Below, piece after piece: positions 42,334 through 51,168 of a stretch of DNA of 64,000 nucleotides. Position 1 is the stretch's first letter, and the number at the start of each line of letters is the position of its first letter. The DNA is from Alphaproteobacteria bacterium (GTDB lineage Bacteria; Myxococcota_A; UBA796; UBA2385): the NCBI GenBank assembly GCA_020632755.1, contig JACKEY010000004.1:310001-374000 (forward strand), in the 5' to 3' direction. The translations under genes and the position numbers were made by a program. Under the pieces are notes generated by a model. The model did no database searches. It worked only from the letters and a program-made list of their open reading frames with translations, and had not been told where the DNA came from.

Positions 42334-43281
42334 TCAGACCTCCACCTGGGACACCTTGCGCATCACGAAGACCCCAGTGGAGAACAGGCACGCTGCCACG
42401 ATGAGCATGCCGTTTCCGATGGGGTCGTCGACGAGGGGCTCGAGGTACTCTGGGCGCATGACCATGATGAGGCCAGCGACCACGAAGGGCAGACCACCCA
42501 GGATGTAGGCCGAGAAGCGGGCTTCCGCCGTCATCGACTTCACCTTGCCCTGGAAGACGAAGCGATCCCGGATGGTCTTGCTGATGTTCTGCAGGATCTC
42601 GATCATGTTGCCTCCGGTGTCACGCTGGAGCAGGACGGACGACACGAAGATCCGCATGTCGAAGTTGGCGGGGTTCCGCCGGGTCAGGTTCACCAGGGCT
42701 TCGCGCATGTCGCGGCCCAGGTTGTGCTCTTCGTAGACGCGGCCGAACTCGACGGATATCGGCTGGGGCATCTCCTCGGCGCACATCCGGAACGCGTCGG
42801 ACAGGCCGTGGCCGGCGCGCAGACCGCGGGCCATCAGGTCGAGGGCTTCCGGCAGCTGCTGGCTGATCTTGGACGCGCGGGCGTTCGCCTGGCTGACCAG
42901 CACGATGTAGGGCACGAAGGCGACGATGATGCCGATCACGCCGAAGGCGTTGCGCAGCAGGACGAACATGATGACCAGGCCCAGCAGCCCGAACAGCGCC
43001 ATGCGGGTCAGCAGGCCGCTCACCGTGTAGTTGACGGCCGCCTGCTGGAGCAGGATCTCCATCCGCTCGCCGGTGCTGCCCAGCGCCTGCGCCAGCTCGT
43101 CCTTGACCTGGGTCCGGAACAGGCTGTCACCGGGATCGCCGGACATCTGGCCCAGACGACGGGACAGCTCCCGGGCCTCTTCTTCCTTGCGTGCCTGGAC
43201 GCCCCAGTAGACGAAGCTCAGGGCGAGGAAGGCACCGACGAAGACGATGCTGACGACAAGTACGGTGAGCAGCGGATTCAT
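42334..43281 (-). CDS. tadB: Tad inner-membrane platform protein TadB
   Basis: 315 residues. An N-terminal helix, a helix pair near 95-130, the T2SSF domain (LPEALDLMARGLRAGHGLSDAF, GGNMIEILQNISKTIRDRF) and two C-terminal helices are visible. It is paired with tadC in every Tad locus. The ATG at 43281 is 5 bases from the tadA stop. Confidence 0.92.
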   Translation of the reverse strand: MNPLLTVLVVSIVFVGAFLALSFVYWGVQARKEEEARELSRRLGQMSGDPGDSLFRTQVKDELAQALGSTGERMEILLQQAAVNYTVSGLLTRMALFGLLGLVIMFVLLRNAFGVIGIIVAFVPYIVLVSQANARASKISQQLPEALDLMARGLRAGHGLSDAFRMCAEEMPQPISVEFGRVYEEHNLGRDMREALVNLTRRNPANFDMRIFVSSVLLQRDTGGNMIEILQNISKTIRDRFVFQGKVKSMTAEARFSAYILGGLPFVVAGLIMVMRPEYLEPLVDDPIGNGMLIVAACLFSTGVFVMRKVSQVEV

Positions 43282-43286
43282 GGCGC

Positions 43287-44627
43287 CTACACGTCCATCT
43301 GGAAGCGGAACAGGTCGGACGACAGGCGAATGCCGTTGGCAGCCAGCCGACCGGCGAACTTGGGCCGCACACCGGTGGAGATGAACCGCCCGCGCACCCG
43401 GCCGTCGTCGTCGACGCCGGCCTGGCGGAAGACGAACAGGTCCTGGGTCGTGACGATGTCGCCTTCCATGCCGATGATCTCGGTGATGGCGAGCACGCGG
43501 CGGGTACCGTCCGAGAGGCGGTCGACCTGGACGATCATGTCGAGGGCCCGGGCGATCATCTCGCGGATGTTCTTGTCGGCCAGGTTCGGCATGCCCATGC
43601 CGATCATGGTCTCGAAGCGCGAGAGGGCGTCGCGGGTCGTGTTGGCGTGGACGGTGGCCAGCGAGCCTTCGTGGCCGGTGTTCATCGCCTGGAGCATGTC
43701 GATGGCTTCGGCGCCGCGGATCTCGCCGAGGATGATGCGGTCCGGGCGCATCCGCAGCGCGTTCTTGACCAGGTCGCGGGCCGTGACCTCGCCCTTGCCT
43801 TCCAGGTTGGGCGGCCGGGTCTCGAGTCGCACGATGTGAGGCTGCTGCAGCTGGAGCTCGGCGGCGTCCTCGATGGTGATGATGCGCTCGCCGGGCGGGA
43901 TGAACGAGCTCATGACGTTGAGCAGCGTGGTCTTGCCGGAGCCGGTACCGCCGCTGATGACGATGTTGAGCTTGCTCTTCACGCAGCCCTTGAGCACTTC
44001 CAGCATCGGCCGCGGGCAGCTTCCGAACGCGATCAGGTCTTCGCTGGTGATCGGCACGGTGCCGAACCGCCGGATCGAGACCGTCGGGCCGTCGAGGGCC
44101 AGCGGCGGGATGATCGCGTTGAAGCGCGAGCCGTCGGCCAGGCGGGCGTCGACCATCGGGTTGGTCTCGTCGACGCGGCGACCGACCGCGGACACGATGC
44201 GATCGATGATCTGCATCAGGTGGGCGTCGTCCTGGAACTTGACGTTCGTCTTCTGGATCTTGCCCTTCTTCTCGATGTAGACCGTCTTGGGCCCGTTGAT
44301 CATGATGTCGCTGATCTCCGGGTCGCGGAGCAGCGGCTCGAGGGGGCCCAGGCCCAGGATGTCGTCGAGGATCTCGTCGACCAGGCGCTCACGCTCGATG
44401 CGGTTGAGCGGCAGCTGGCGGGTCTCGACCTGGTCCGTGAGGGTCTTGCGCAGGCGCTGCGCGAGCTCCTCGCGCGGGGTCTTGCTGACCTGCTCGAAGT
44501 CGAGGGCCTCGATGAGCTCGCCGTGGAGCTGGCGCTTGATCTTCTCGAACTCGGCGGAGTCCGACTGGGTCGGGCTCCGGTAGCGCTGCTGGGCTCCGCG
44601 GACACGGTCGATGAGGCGGGAGGACAT
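43287..44627 (-). CDS. tadA: Tad pilus assembly ATPase TadA/CpaF
   Basis: 446 residues. Walker A GGTGSGKT (226-233), ITIEDAAELQLQQPH, the Asp box PDRIILGEIRG, and the HANTT element are all intact, as in CpaF/TadA hexameric secretion ATPases. Its N-terminal 100 residues include the helical region that contacts TadZ/platform proteins. It supplies energy for Flp pilus extension and perhaps retraction. It lies 27 bases after tadZ. Confidence 0.95.
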   Translation of the reverse strand: MSSRLIDRVRGAQQRYRSPTQSDSAEFEKIKRQLHGELIEALDFEQVSKTPREELAQRLRKTLTDQVETRQLPLNRIERERLVDEILDDILGLGPLEPLLRDPEISDIMINGPKTVYIEKKGKIQKTNVKFQDDAHLMQIIDRIVSAVGRRVDETNPMVDARLADGSRFNAIIPPLALDGPTVSIRRFGTVPITSEDLIAFGSCPRPMLEVLKGCVKSKLNIVISGGTGSGKTTLLNVMSSFIPPGERIITIEDAAELQLQQPHIVRLETRPPNLEGKGEVTARDLVKNALRMRPDRIILGEIRGAEAIDMLQAMNTGHEGSLATVHANTTRDALSRFETMIGMGMPNLADKNIREMIARALDMIVQVDRLSDGTRRVLAITEIIGMEGDIVTTQDLFVFRQAGVDDDGRVRGRFISTGVRPKFAGRLAANGIRLSSDLFRFQMDV

Positions 44628-44654
44628 GGGCTACCTCGGGGGTGAGCGGGGGAC

Positions 44655-45839
44655 CTACTTGAACAGCCAGCCGAAGGCCTTCTTCTCGCTGGAAGCGGCC
44701 TGGACCTTGGTGGCGCCGTCGGTGATGAGGGAGACCATCGCGCTGATGTCGGCCACGGTCTGGCTGCGCTTGTCGACGTCGCGCAGGATCTTGCCCGCGT
44801 TGATCGACTTGAGGCAGGTGTCCTCGTCGTAGGTGACGGTCGCGGCCACGGGGATCCCCAGGCTCTTCTCGATGTCGCCCAGCGAGAGCTCCATGCCCTT
44901 GCGCCACTTGTTGACGACCAGCCGCACCAGGCTCTTGTCGATGCCCTGGCGCTCCATCAGGTTGAGCCGACGCCAGGCGTTCTTCACGCTCGGGACGTCG
45001 GGGTTGCACACCAGCAGGATCAGGTCCGACACCGCCGTGGTGGTCAGCGTCGCGTCGTCGATCCGGCCGCCGCAGTCCGCGAAGACGTACTGGTAGGTGT
45101 CGGCCACGACGGTGAGCACGCGCAGCACCTGCTCGCCGCTGACGTGTTCCTCGGCGATGAGCTCATTGGGCTGGGCGAGCACGTGGGTCTTGCTGGGGTG
45201 CACGCTCACCGAGCCGGCCAGCATGCGCTGGTCGAGGCGAGCGATGTTGCCGAGCAGGTCCTGGAAGGAGCTCTTGGGCTGCAGGTCCAGGAAGGCCGCG
45301 ACGTCGCCCATGGAGAAGTCCAGGTCGACCATGCAGACCCGCTGGACCGGCGACAGCTCGGAGGCGAGGTTGACCGCGAGGGTGGTGGTTCCGACGCCGC
45401 CCTTGCTGCCGACCACGCTGATCAGCTGGCCCTGGTCTTCGTTCGGGCCGGGGCCGCCCATGTCGGACTCGCGCACCGCCTGACGGAGCAGGGCGGAGTC
45501 TTCCGGCAGCACGACGTACTCGCGGTAGCCGGCGCGCATCGCGGCGCGGATCCGCTCGGGGTCGGTCTTCTCGGAGATGGCGACCAGCTGGAGTCCGGGG
45601 ATCTCGCTGGACAGCAGGGGCCCCAGGCGCACCGCTTCCTCGAAGTCGCCGTCGAAGCCCGTGATCACCACGTTGGGCTTCGCGTCGACCACGGCGTCGA
45701 TCGCCTGGGGGTAGGGCGTCGAAGCGTTGGGAAGCACCGCTTCGGTCCCGAGGCACTCGCGGATCAGGCCCATGCCGCGGGCGTCGACGCCCACGACCAG
45801 CACCTGTGCGGCTCCGCGATTGACTGCCTGACGTCGCAT
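44655..45839 (-). CDS. tadZ: Tad polar-localisation ATPase TadZ/CpaE
   Basis: 394 residues. The N-terminal 120 residues are an atypical receiver domain (VLVVGVDARGMG; Asp-poor), followed by a MinD/ParA-type ATPase with the deviant Walker A KGGVGTT (146-152) and DLDFSMGDVAAFLD. It marks the assembly site of the Tad machine and recruits other parts. The start at 45839 has AGGAG upstream and is 10 bases after the secretin stop. Confidence 0.92.
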   Translation of the reverse strand: MRRQAVNRGAAQVLVVGVDARGMGLIRECLGTEAVLPNASTPYPQAIDAVVDAKPNVVITGFDGDFEEAVRLGPLLSSEIPGLQLVAISEKTDPERIRAAMRAGYREYVVLPEDSALLRQAVRESDMGGPGPNEDQGQLISVVGSKGGVGTTTLAVNLASELSPVQRVCMVDLDFSMGDVAAFLDLQPKSSFQDLLGNIARLDQRMLAGSVSVHPSKTHVLAQPNELIAEEHVSGEQVLRVLTVVADTYQYVFADCGGRIDDATLTTTAVSDLILLVCNPDVPSVKNAWRRLNLMERQGIDKSLVRLVVNKWRKGMELSLGDIEKSLGIPVAATVTYDEDTCLKSINAGKILRDVDKRSQTVADISAMVSLITDGATKVQAASSEKKAFGWLFK

Positions 45840-45849
45840 TCAGAGCTCC

Positions 45850-47268
45850 TCAGCGAGCCATGCCGACGGTGCCCTGCGGCTGGCTGCCGCTGGACTTCTG
45901 ACCGTCGTCGTCGTCCTTCTTGCCCAGGCGGTGGTCCGCGCCGAGCAGGAAGAGCTCGAGATCGTTGGGGTTGTTGTCCTCGCGCGCCGTCGGGTACTCG
46001 GGCACCTCGCCGGGGGCCATCGGGCGGACCAGCCGGGGCGTCACGAAGATCACGAGCTCGGTCTCGTTGCGCTCGTGCTTCACGTAGCGGAACAGGGTGC
46101 CGACGATCGGGATCTCGCCGAGGACCGGGATGCGCGCGGTGGTCTGGCTGCTGCTCTCGCTGAGCATGCCGGCCATCGCGAAGGTCATCCCGCTCTCCAG
46201 CCGCAGGTGCGACTGGCTCTTGCGCGACTTGAACGCAGGGATCTCGACGCCGGTCAGGCGGACGGAGTTGCTGCTGTCGATGTCCGAGACCTCGACCTGG
46301 ACCCGCATGTCGACGACCTCTCCGCCGAGGACGGTCGGGACGAACAGCAGCTTGACGCCGTACTCCTTGAACTCGATGGAGATGTTGTTCAGCTGGTTGG
46401 CGACCGGGATCGGCACCTCACCACCGGCCAGGAACTCGGCCTGCTGACCCGACAGCGCGACCAGGGTCGGCCGGGCCAGGGTCTTGCTGACGTCGTACTG
46501 CTCGAGGACCGACATGACGGCGGTCAGGTCGACGTCGCCGCCGAAGGTGCCGAGCAGCTGGAAAGTGCCGGTGGTGGCGGCCTGGAGGAAGCTGCCGTTG
46601 AGGTTGGTCAGCCCGGGACGGGTGCCGTAGGACGTGGCGATCGAGGCAGGACCCTCGAGCGCGGCCCCGAGGCTGTTGTCGCCCCACAGGGCGTTGACGC
46701 CCAGCTCGCGCAGCGCGCGGCGATCGACCTCGGTGAACACCACCTCCAGCTGGATCTGGTGGTCGCCCGCGACGGTCATCAGGTTGACGAAGTCTTCGTC
46801 GTAGATCCGGGCCACCTCGGCGACGCGCTCGAGGGTCTCGACGTCGGGGACCGGGCCTTCGACGACCAGCCGGTTCATCAGCGGGTAGACCTTCGGCGGG
46901 CTGGTCTCGACCGTCTGGTCGATGCGCCGGATCATGTCGCTGAGGTCCTCGTGGACCGTCAGGGTGTAGCTGACGGGCTGGTTCGGAGCGTCCTTGAACC
47001 AGACCCACAGGTCGGTGCTGCCGACCGACACACCGCGGACCTGGAACTGGCCCGGCGTGAGCTGCTTGAGCTCGGCGATGTCCCCGTCCGAGATGAGCAC
47101 GCGCGCGATCTCGCGGCTCTCCTGGTAGATGAAGGACTGGCCGACGGGCACGTCGACCCACTGGGCGGCGGCCTGCTGGGCGTGGGCTTCGGCCGGCGCG
47201 AGCACGGCCGAGGTCAGGGCGAGGGGGAGGGCGAGGGCCGCGGAGAGCAACCAGTTGCTGGCCTTCAT
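45850..47268 (-). CDS. cpaC: Tad secretin CpaC/RcpA
   Basis: 472 residues with signal peptide (ALALPLALTSAVLAPAEAHA). An N-terminal pilus domain (SREIARVLISDGDIAEL), a BON-like stretch (VVEGPVPDVETLERV) and the secretin channel domain follow, with the signature VPVLGEIPIVGTLFR-type element (RIPVLGEIPIVGTLFRYV in part) and LVIFVTPRLV. It forms the outer-membrane gate for the pilus. The C-terminal 60 residues are a Ser/Lys/Asp-rich tail. The ATG has GGAG 6 bases upstream. Confidence 0.93.
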   Translation of the reverse strand: MKASNWLLSAALALPLALTSAVLAPAEAHAQQAAAQWVDVPVGQSFIYQESREIARVLISDGDIAELKQLTPGQFQVRGVSVGSTDLWVWFKDAPNQPVSYTLTVHEDLSDMIRRIDQTVETSPPKVYPLMNRLVVEGPVPDVETLERVAEVARIYDEDFVNLMTVAGDHQIQLEVVFTEVDRRALRELGVNALWGDNSLGAALEGPASIATSYGTRPGLTNLNGSFLQAATTGTFQLLGTFGGDVDLTAVMSVLEQYDVSKTLARPTLVALSGQQAEFLAGGEVPIPVANQLNNISIEFKEYGVKLLFVPTVLGGEVVDMRVQVEVSDIDSSNSVRLTGVEIPAFKSRKSQSHLRLESGMTFAMAGMLSESSSQTTARIPVLGEIPIVGTLFRYVKHERNETELVIFVTPRLVRPMAPGEVPEYPTAREDNNPNDLELFLLGADHRLGKKDDDDGQKSSGSQPQGTVGMAR

Positions 47269-47325
47269 CGAGGACTCCGGTGGCAGGGGATCAGCGGATG
47301 CAGGAAGGTGAGGGGAGGTGGGCGC

Positions 47326-48258
47326 TCAGCGGCGACCGCGGCCCTTGGACTCGATCTTGTTGCCCGAGGCGTCGAACTGCTCGCTCTTGACGTCGGAGCC
47401 CTGGATGACCTCGACGGTGGTCTTGGGACCCTCGTCGGACTTCTTGGGCAGGCGCCGGACGGGCTGGGCCTTGCCCTTGTCGTCGGTCGGGGCCAGGCCG
47501 ATGATGTTGTTGATCACCATCGGGCCGTGGTCTTCGACCTGGGTGATGTCCACGTCGGAGCGCAGCACCAGGTGCAGGTCGCCCTTGCTGCTGGCGAGCG
47601 CCAGCTTCTCGGCTTCCTCGAGGGTGACCTCGAGGGTGGTCGAGGGGCGCATCCGCCGACGGTTCTTGCGGTTGTCCTCGGCCTCTTCGTTGCTGGACAG
47701 GCTGCTGTCCACGGCCAGGACCTTGATGCCCTGCAGGATGGTCTCGGTGACCCAGGCGACCTCGATGTTGTCGTCGTCGGGACGGATGGTCACGATGACG
47801 TCGACGAAGTTGTTCGGCTGCAGGAAGCCTGCGACGCCGGACTCGGTGTCGACCTCGACCGTCATGGCGCGCTTGCCCGGCGTGACCAGGGCGTTCAGGC
47901 CGATGCCGGCGTCCCGGCGCGCGAGGCGCTCGGTGCGGATGATCTCGTTGGCCAGGATGCGCTCGCGAGGGGTCCGGCCGACGACTTCGTCGATCGACTG
48001 GAAGGCCTGCTCGGCGGGCACCATCTCCGGCAGGAGCTCGCGCACCGCGATGTCCTCCTGCGTGATGGGGATGCCCATGTACAGGTCGCGCACCGCGACG
48101 ACCGAGCGGACCATCTCGGGGCCGGCGGTCGCCTGCTCGAGCTGGTTCTGGTAGGCCCGCACCACCTGCATGACGACGGCGGCGGTGATGGCCGCCGCGA
48201 CCACGGCTGCAGCCAGGTACAGGACGGTGCGGGAACGAGAGGACTGCTGGGTGGCCAT
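47326..48258 (-). CDS. cpaB: Tad assembly protein CpaB/RcpC
   Basis: 310 residues from ATG with GGAG 5 bases upstream. An N-terminal membrane helix (TVLYLAAAVVAAAITAAVV) is followed by the SAF/RcpC domains: the SAF part includes RDLYMGIPITQEDIAVRELL and ILANEIIRTERLA; the RcpC part includes NNFVDVIVTIRP. It links the inner-membrane machine and secretin and probably contacts cell wall. It is preceded by 167 bases without a gene that hold a structured leader. Confidence 0.9.
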   Translation of the reverse strand: MATQQSSRSRTVLYLAAAVVAAAITAAVVMQVVRAYQNQLEQATAGPEMVRSVVAVRDLYMGIPITQEDIAVRELLPEMVPAEQAFQSIDEVVGRTPRERILANEIIRTERLARRDAGIGLNALVTPGKRAMTVEVDTESGVAGFLQPNNFVDVIVTIRPDDDNIEVAWVTETILQGIKVLAVDSSLSSNEEAEDNRKNRRRMRPSTTLEVTLEEAEKLALASSKGDLHLVLRSDVDITQVEDHGPMVINNIIGLAPTDDKGKAQPVRRLPKKSDEGPKTTVEVIQGSDVKSEQFDASGNKIESKGRGRR

Positions 48259-48323
48259 GAAGACTCCGCGGGTCGGAGGAGCGCCTGAGTATAGGGTGCG
48301 GCCGGAAGGCCACCGCGCATACG

Positions 48324-48382
48324 GCTTCGGTCCTGTCCCCAGGAGGGGGTGGTTGGCGGTTGCCAACGCCAGGGACCGAAGC
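48324..48382 (-). ncRNA. Possible structured leader of cpaB (three-stem element)
   Basis: On the coding strand an outer helix (GCTTCGGTCC with GGACCGAAGC, 10 pairs) encloses a hairpin GTTGGC-AACC-GCCAAC and a second hairpin CCTG-GGGA-CAGG with a GNRA-type loop. The outer helix and last hairpin compete for two bases. The element ends 65 bases before the cpaB ATG, in the only large gap of the tad operon. It does not match the c-di-GMP riboswitch cores I know. Confidence 0.4.
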
Positions 48383-48425
48383 GGCGTCGCGCCCCGTGAC
48401 ACTAATCGACAGGGCGGGTCCGGGT

Positions 48426-48884
48426 CTACCAGAGTCGCAGCAAGCCGGTCACGAAGAGTGCGGTGGCGACGGCGAACCCGACGGCGTGTGGAACGGCGGC
48501 ACGCTCGGAGATCTGCCTGCCACGGGCCTGCGCGGCGCGCCGTGCGACCAGGAATCCGACCGCCAGGAAGCCGTGCACGATCGTGCCGACCAGGATGATC
48601 TGCAGCACCCCCGACCAGCCGAGGAAGGCGCCGACGACCATCGCGAGCTTCACGTCTCCCCCTCCCATCATCCGGACGTAGAAGGGGCCGATCAGCACGA
48701 CCAGGGCCACGACGGCCCCCAGCAGGGACAGGCCGACGCCCGCGAGCCCTCCCGAGGTCCAGCCGAAGGCCGCGCCGACGATCAGGCCGATCAGCACCAG
48801 GGGGTTGGGGATGCGACGCTGCGCCACGTCCCAGACCGCGGCGACGAGCACCAGAGCGAGGAGCGCGGTGGCGGAGGGCTCCAC
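48426..48884 (-). CDS. tadV: Tad prepilin peptidase TadV/CpaA
   Basis: 152 residues from GTG 48884, chosen because GGAG lies 5 bases upstream; a TTG 60 bases further upstream gives a Pro-rich extension with no signal. Membrane helices and the aspartyl-protease motifs are present: the first Asp in VWDVAQRRIPN and the second in MMGGGDVKLA (GxGD-like). It cleaves prepilin leader peptides. Its substrate, a Flp pilin, is not in the window. Confidence 0.88.
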   Translation of the reverse strand: MEPSATALLALVLVAAVWDVAQRRIPNPLVLIGLIVGAAFGWTSGGLAGVGLSLLGAVVALVVLIGPFYVRMMGGGDVKLAMVVGAFLGWSGVLQIILVGTIVHGFLAVGFLVARRAAQARGRQISERAAVPHAVGFAVATALFVTGLLRLW

Positions 48885-48968
48885 GGAGACTCCGGGGGGA
48901 GGGGGCGCGGGAGGAGGGTGGGCCGGCGGGTCGAGCGGGGGCAATCTACCGGGGGAGGAGGCGGCCGC

Positions 48969-50120
48969 TCAATCCCCGGCCTGTCGCGGGATGACGTCGG
49001 AGCGGTTCGCGAGCACGCACAACCTGCCGGCGAGCATGAACACCCCACGCCCCGCGTTGTGTGCGGCCATGAGGTCTTCATGCATCAGGTCGCGCCGCCA
49101 TCCCTGGAGCGCATCGGGACCGTGCTCGGCGACCGCGCGGAGCACGGCGTCAGGCATCAAGAGCTGCGGCGCCAGCCCCTGTGGAGTGCCCCAGGCATCG
49201 GCCCACACCCGCAGGAAGCCGCGGCGGGACACCTCTTCCGGCGTCACGGACGAAGGCACGGGGCCGGCCAGGGCGCGCCGGACGACCTCGACGAGCTCCG
49301 ACCCATGACGCTTGCGCAGGCCGTCGCCGATCCGTCGATCCTGACGCAGGGTGGCCACGTCGCGAGGCCGCATGCGCGCCAGGGCCAGGGCCAGGCTGTC
49401 TCCCAGCAGGTAGTGCGGGGGTTGGTCGCGCTTCGCCGCCTGGTCGTTCCGCCAACGCAGCAGCGCGGCGAGCACGGCGCGCGTCTCGCCACCGAGGTGC
49501 GGGGCGACATCCCACCCGCGCCAGGCATCGGGGTCGCGGGGTGGGGCGTCGAGGCTGTCGAGCAGCTCGCAGCTCGTCGACGCGGCCAGCCCTTCGCGTC
49601 CGAGAGAGCCCAGCAGCTTGCCGAGATGGTCCACCAGCGGCCACAGCAGCAGCACATCGGCGGCGGCGTACCGGAGCGCGTCGGGGGTCAGCGGGCGGGC
49701 GAACCAGTCGCTCAGCGTGAGCGCGGGCGGCGGTGCGATGCCCAGGGACTCGACCACGACGTCGTCCAGCCGCCGGGGGTAGCCGTACCCGAGGAGGGCG
49801 GCGAGCCGCTGCGTGTCCACGACCGATCGCGGCACCGCACCCGTTGCCCGCCGGATCAAGGCGAGGTCGTGGCGACCACCGTGCACCAGCAGCTCGGCGG
49901 CCTCGATCACGGGCGCCAGCGGCCGCAGGTCACAGGCGAGGGGGTCGATTGCCCAGGAGCGGTCCCGTGTGGCCAGCTGCAGCAGGGCGAGCGCCGGGTG
50001 GTAGCGGCGCTCGGCGTGGAATTCGGTGTCCGCTGCGAGGCGTTCGATGCCAACCAGCTCGTCGGCCAGTGCCCGGAGCGCATCGTCGTCCTGGATCAGG
50101 ATCGGGGAGGGATCGGACAT
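48969..50120 (-). CDS. rnd: Ribonuclease D (DEDDy 3'-5' exoribonuclease)
   Basis: 383 residues, family length. Catalytic residues are seen as Asp31/Glu33 (AADTEFHAE), Asp85 (GGRHDLALI), and Tyr151 and Asp155 (YAAADVLLLW). An HRDC-like C-terminal half (KRDQPPHYLLGDSLALALARMRP in outline) follows. It trims 3' ends of tRNA and other small RNAs. The ATG at 50120 gives the natural N-terminus; upstream sequence in frame is the reverse of a divergent gene. It lies 84 bases upstream of tadV and is not obviously linked with it in function. Confidence 0.88.
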   Translation of the reverse strand: MSDPSPILIQDDDALRALADELVGIERLAADTEFHAERRYHPALALLQLATRDRSWAIDPLACDLRPLAPVIEAAELLVHGGRHDLALIRRATGAVPRSVVDTQRLAALLGYGYPRRLDDVVVESLGIAPPPALTLSDWFARPLTPDALRYAAADVLLLWPLVDHLGKLLGSLGREGLAASTSCELLDSLDAPPRDPDAWRGWDVAPHLGGETRAVLAALLRWRNDQAAKRDQPPHYLLGDSLALALARMRPRDVATLRQDRRIGDGLRKRHGSELVEVVRRALAGPVPSSVTPEEVSRRGFLRVWADAWGTPQGLAPQLLMPDAVLRAVAEHGPDALQGWRRDLMHEDLMAAHNAGRGVFMLAGRLCVLANRSDVIPRQAGD

Positions 50121-50163
50121 GCACCACGGGGGAGAGGGGGGCGTCGAGGCGGGCAGGATAGCC

Positions 50164-51168
50164 ATGGTCCCAGCGAGGAGGTGTTCGCTGGTGGAGGCGC
50201 GACGTCGACGCGACGGCAGGGAGTCGGGGAGGATCCCCTCGACCCGCTCGTCGCAGGGCGCCGAGCTGCTCGCGCGGGCCCTGGGGCTCGGGGAGGGCGC
50301 GGTCGTCGCCATGCCGGGGGACGGAGGGGACGACGCACTGGACCTGCTGGCCCTGGGGGCTGCCGAGGTCCACCTCGCGGATCCGCACCCGGGCAGCCGG
50401 GCCCTGGCCACCCTCAAGCTGTCCGCCAGCCGCACCCTGCCGCTCTGGAACGTGCAGTCGCTGCTGGGGCTCGACGCATTCGGGCGCCGGGTCTTCCTGT
50501 ACCACTACGTGCGCGACGGTCGGCAGGAGGGCCGAGGGCCCGCTCCTCCCGGGCTCCCGGCCGACGCAGCGCGATGGCTCGATGCCCACGAGCAGTACGT
50601 CCGCACCGGGCTGCTCGCCAGCGGGGCCGTGCAGGTCGCGGCCACCGGACTGCGCCGAGACCTTGCACGGCTCGGTCTGACGGACCGGCTCGAGGCCATC
50701 CTGCGCGCGGAGAGGCCGCTCGACGGCCTTCGGCTGCGCCTCCTCGTCCAGCGCTGGTCGAAGGCCCTGGACCCGACCGCGCCGACCGGTGCCCTCCTCT
50801 CCCGCTGGCGGGACCTCGCGCGCGGGCCGTCGGGTGGACTCCGGCAGATCCTCCTCGACCGGCCCCTCCCCCGACCCTGGCTCACGGAGCCGGGACAGGC
50901 CGTCCTCCAGGACCGCACCCGACGGCTCGTCCTCCTCGACCGGGAGCTGCCCGAGACCGGAGCGCCCCTCGATGCCGTCCTGGCGCTCGGTCCTCCCCCG
51001 GCGGCCGCGAGCCGCCGCCTGCGACCCGGGGGGCGCCTGGTGGTGCGCGCGTGGACCCGTCCCGATCCGGGGCAGCGGTTTCGACCCTGCCCGGCGCTCG
51101 AGGCCGAGGTCCACACCCTCGACCCCGCACCCCTCGGCGGGCCGCTGTGGATCTGGGAGCGGGACTAG
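50164..51168 (+). CDS. Divergent BtaA-like (DUF3419) AdoMet-dependent protein
   Basis: 334 residues from ATG with AGGA 5 bases upstream; a GTG at 50191 behind AGGAGG is an alternative. The order resembles BtaA/DUF3419 proteins, which move the 3-amino-3-carboxypropyl group of S-adenosylmethionine to diacylglycerol for betaine lipids: a Rossmann-like MPGDGGDDALDLLALGAAEVH, then PHPGSRALATLKLSASRTL, a LLGLDAFGRRVFLYHYVR block, ARWLDAHEQYVRTGLLASGAVQ, and a C-terminal LRPGGRLVVRAW strand. The AdoMet loop is weakened (GDGGDD), and it is shorter than BtaA, so activity is uncertain. It shares its CTAG stop with the convergent oppF gene. Confidence 0.6.
   Translation: MVPARRCSLVEARRRRDGRESGRIPSTRSSQGAELLARALGLGEGAVVAMPGDGGDDALDLLALGAAEVHLADPHPGSRALATLKLSASRTLPLWNVQSLLGLDAFGRRVFLYHYVRDGRQEGRGPAPPGLPADAARWLDAHEQYVRTGLLASGAVQVAATGLRRDLARLGLTDRLEAILRAERPLDGLRLRLLVQRWSKALDPTAPTGALLSRWRDLARGPSGGLRQILLDRPLPRPWLTEPGQAVLQDRTRRLVLLDRELPETGAPLDAVLALGPPPAAASRRLRPGGRLVVRAWTRPDPGQRFRPCPALEAEVHTLDPAPLGGPLWIWERD

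Noticed and set aside
48324..48382. The tad leader as a c-di-GMP (GEMM) riboswitch
   Set aside because: Conserved GEMM core sequences and the GAAA loop/receptor are not present; only generic helices are seen.
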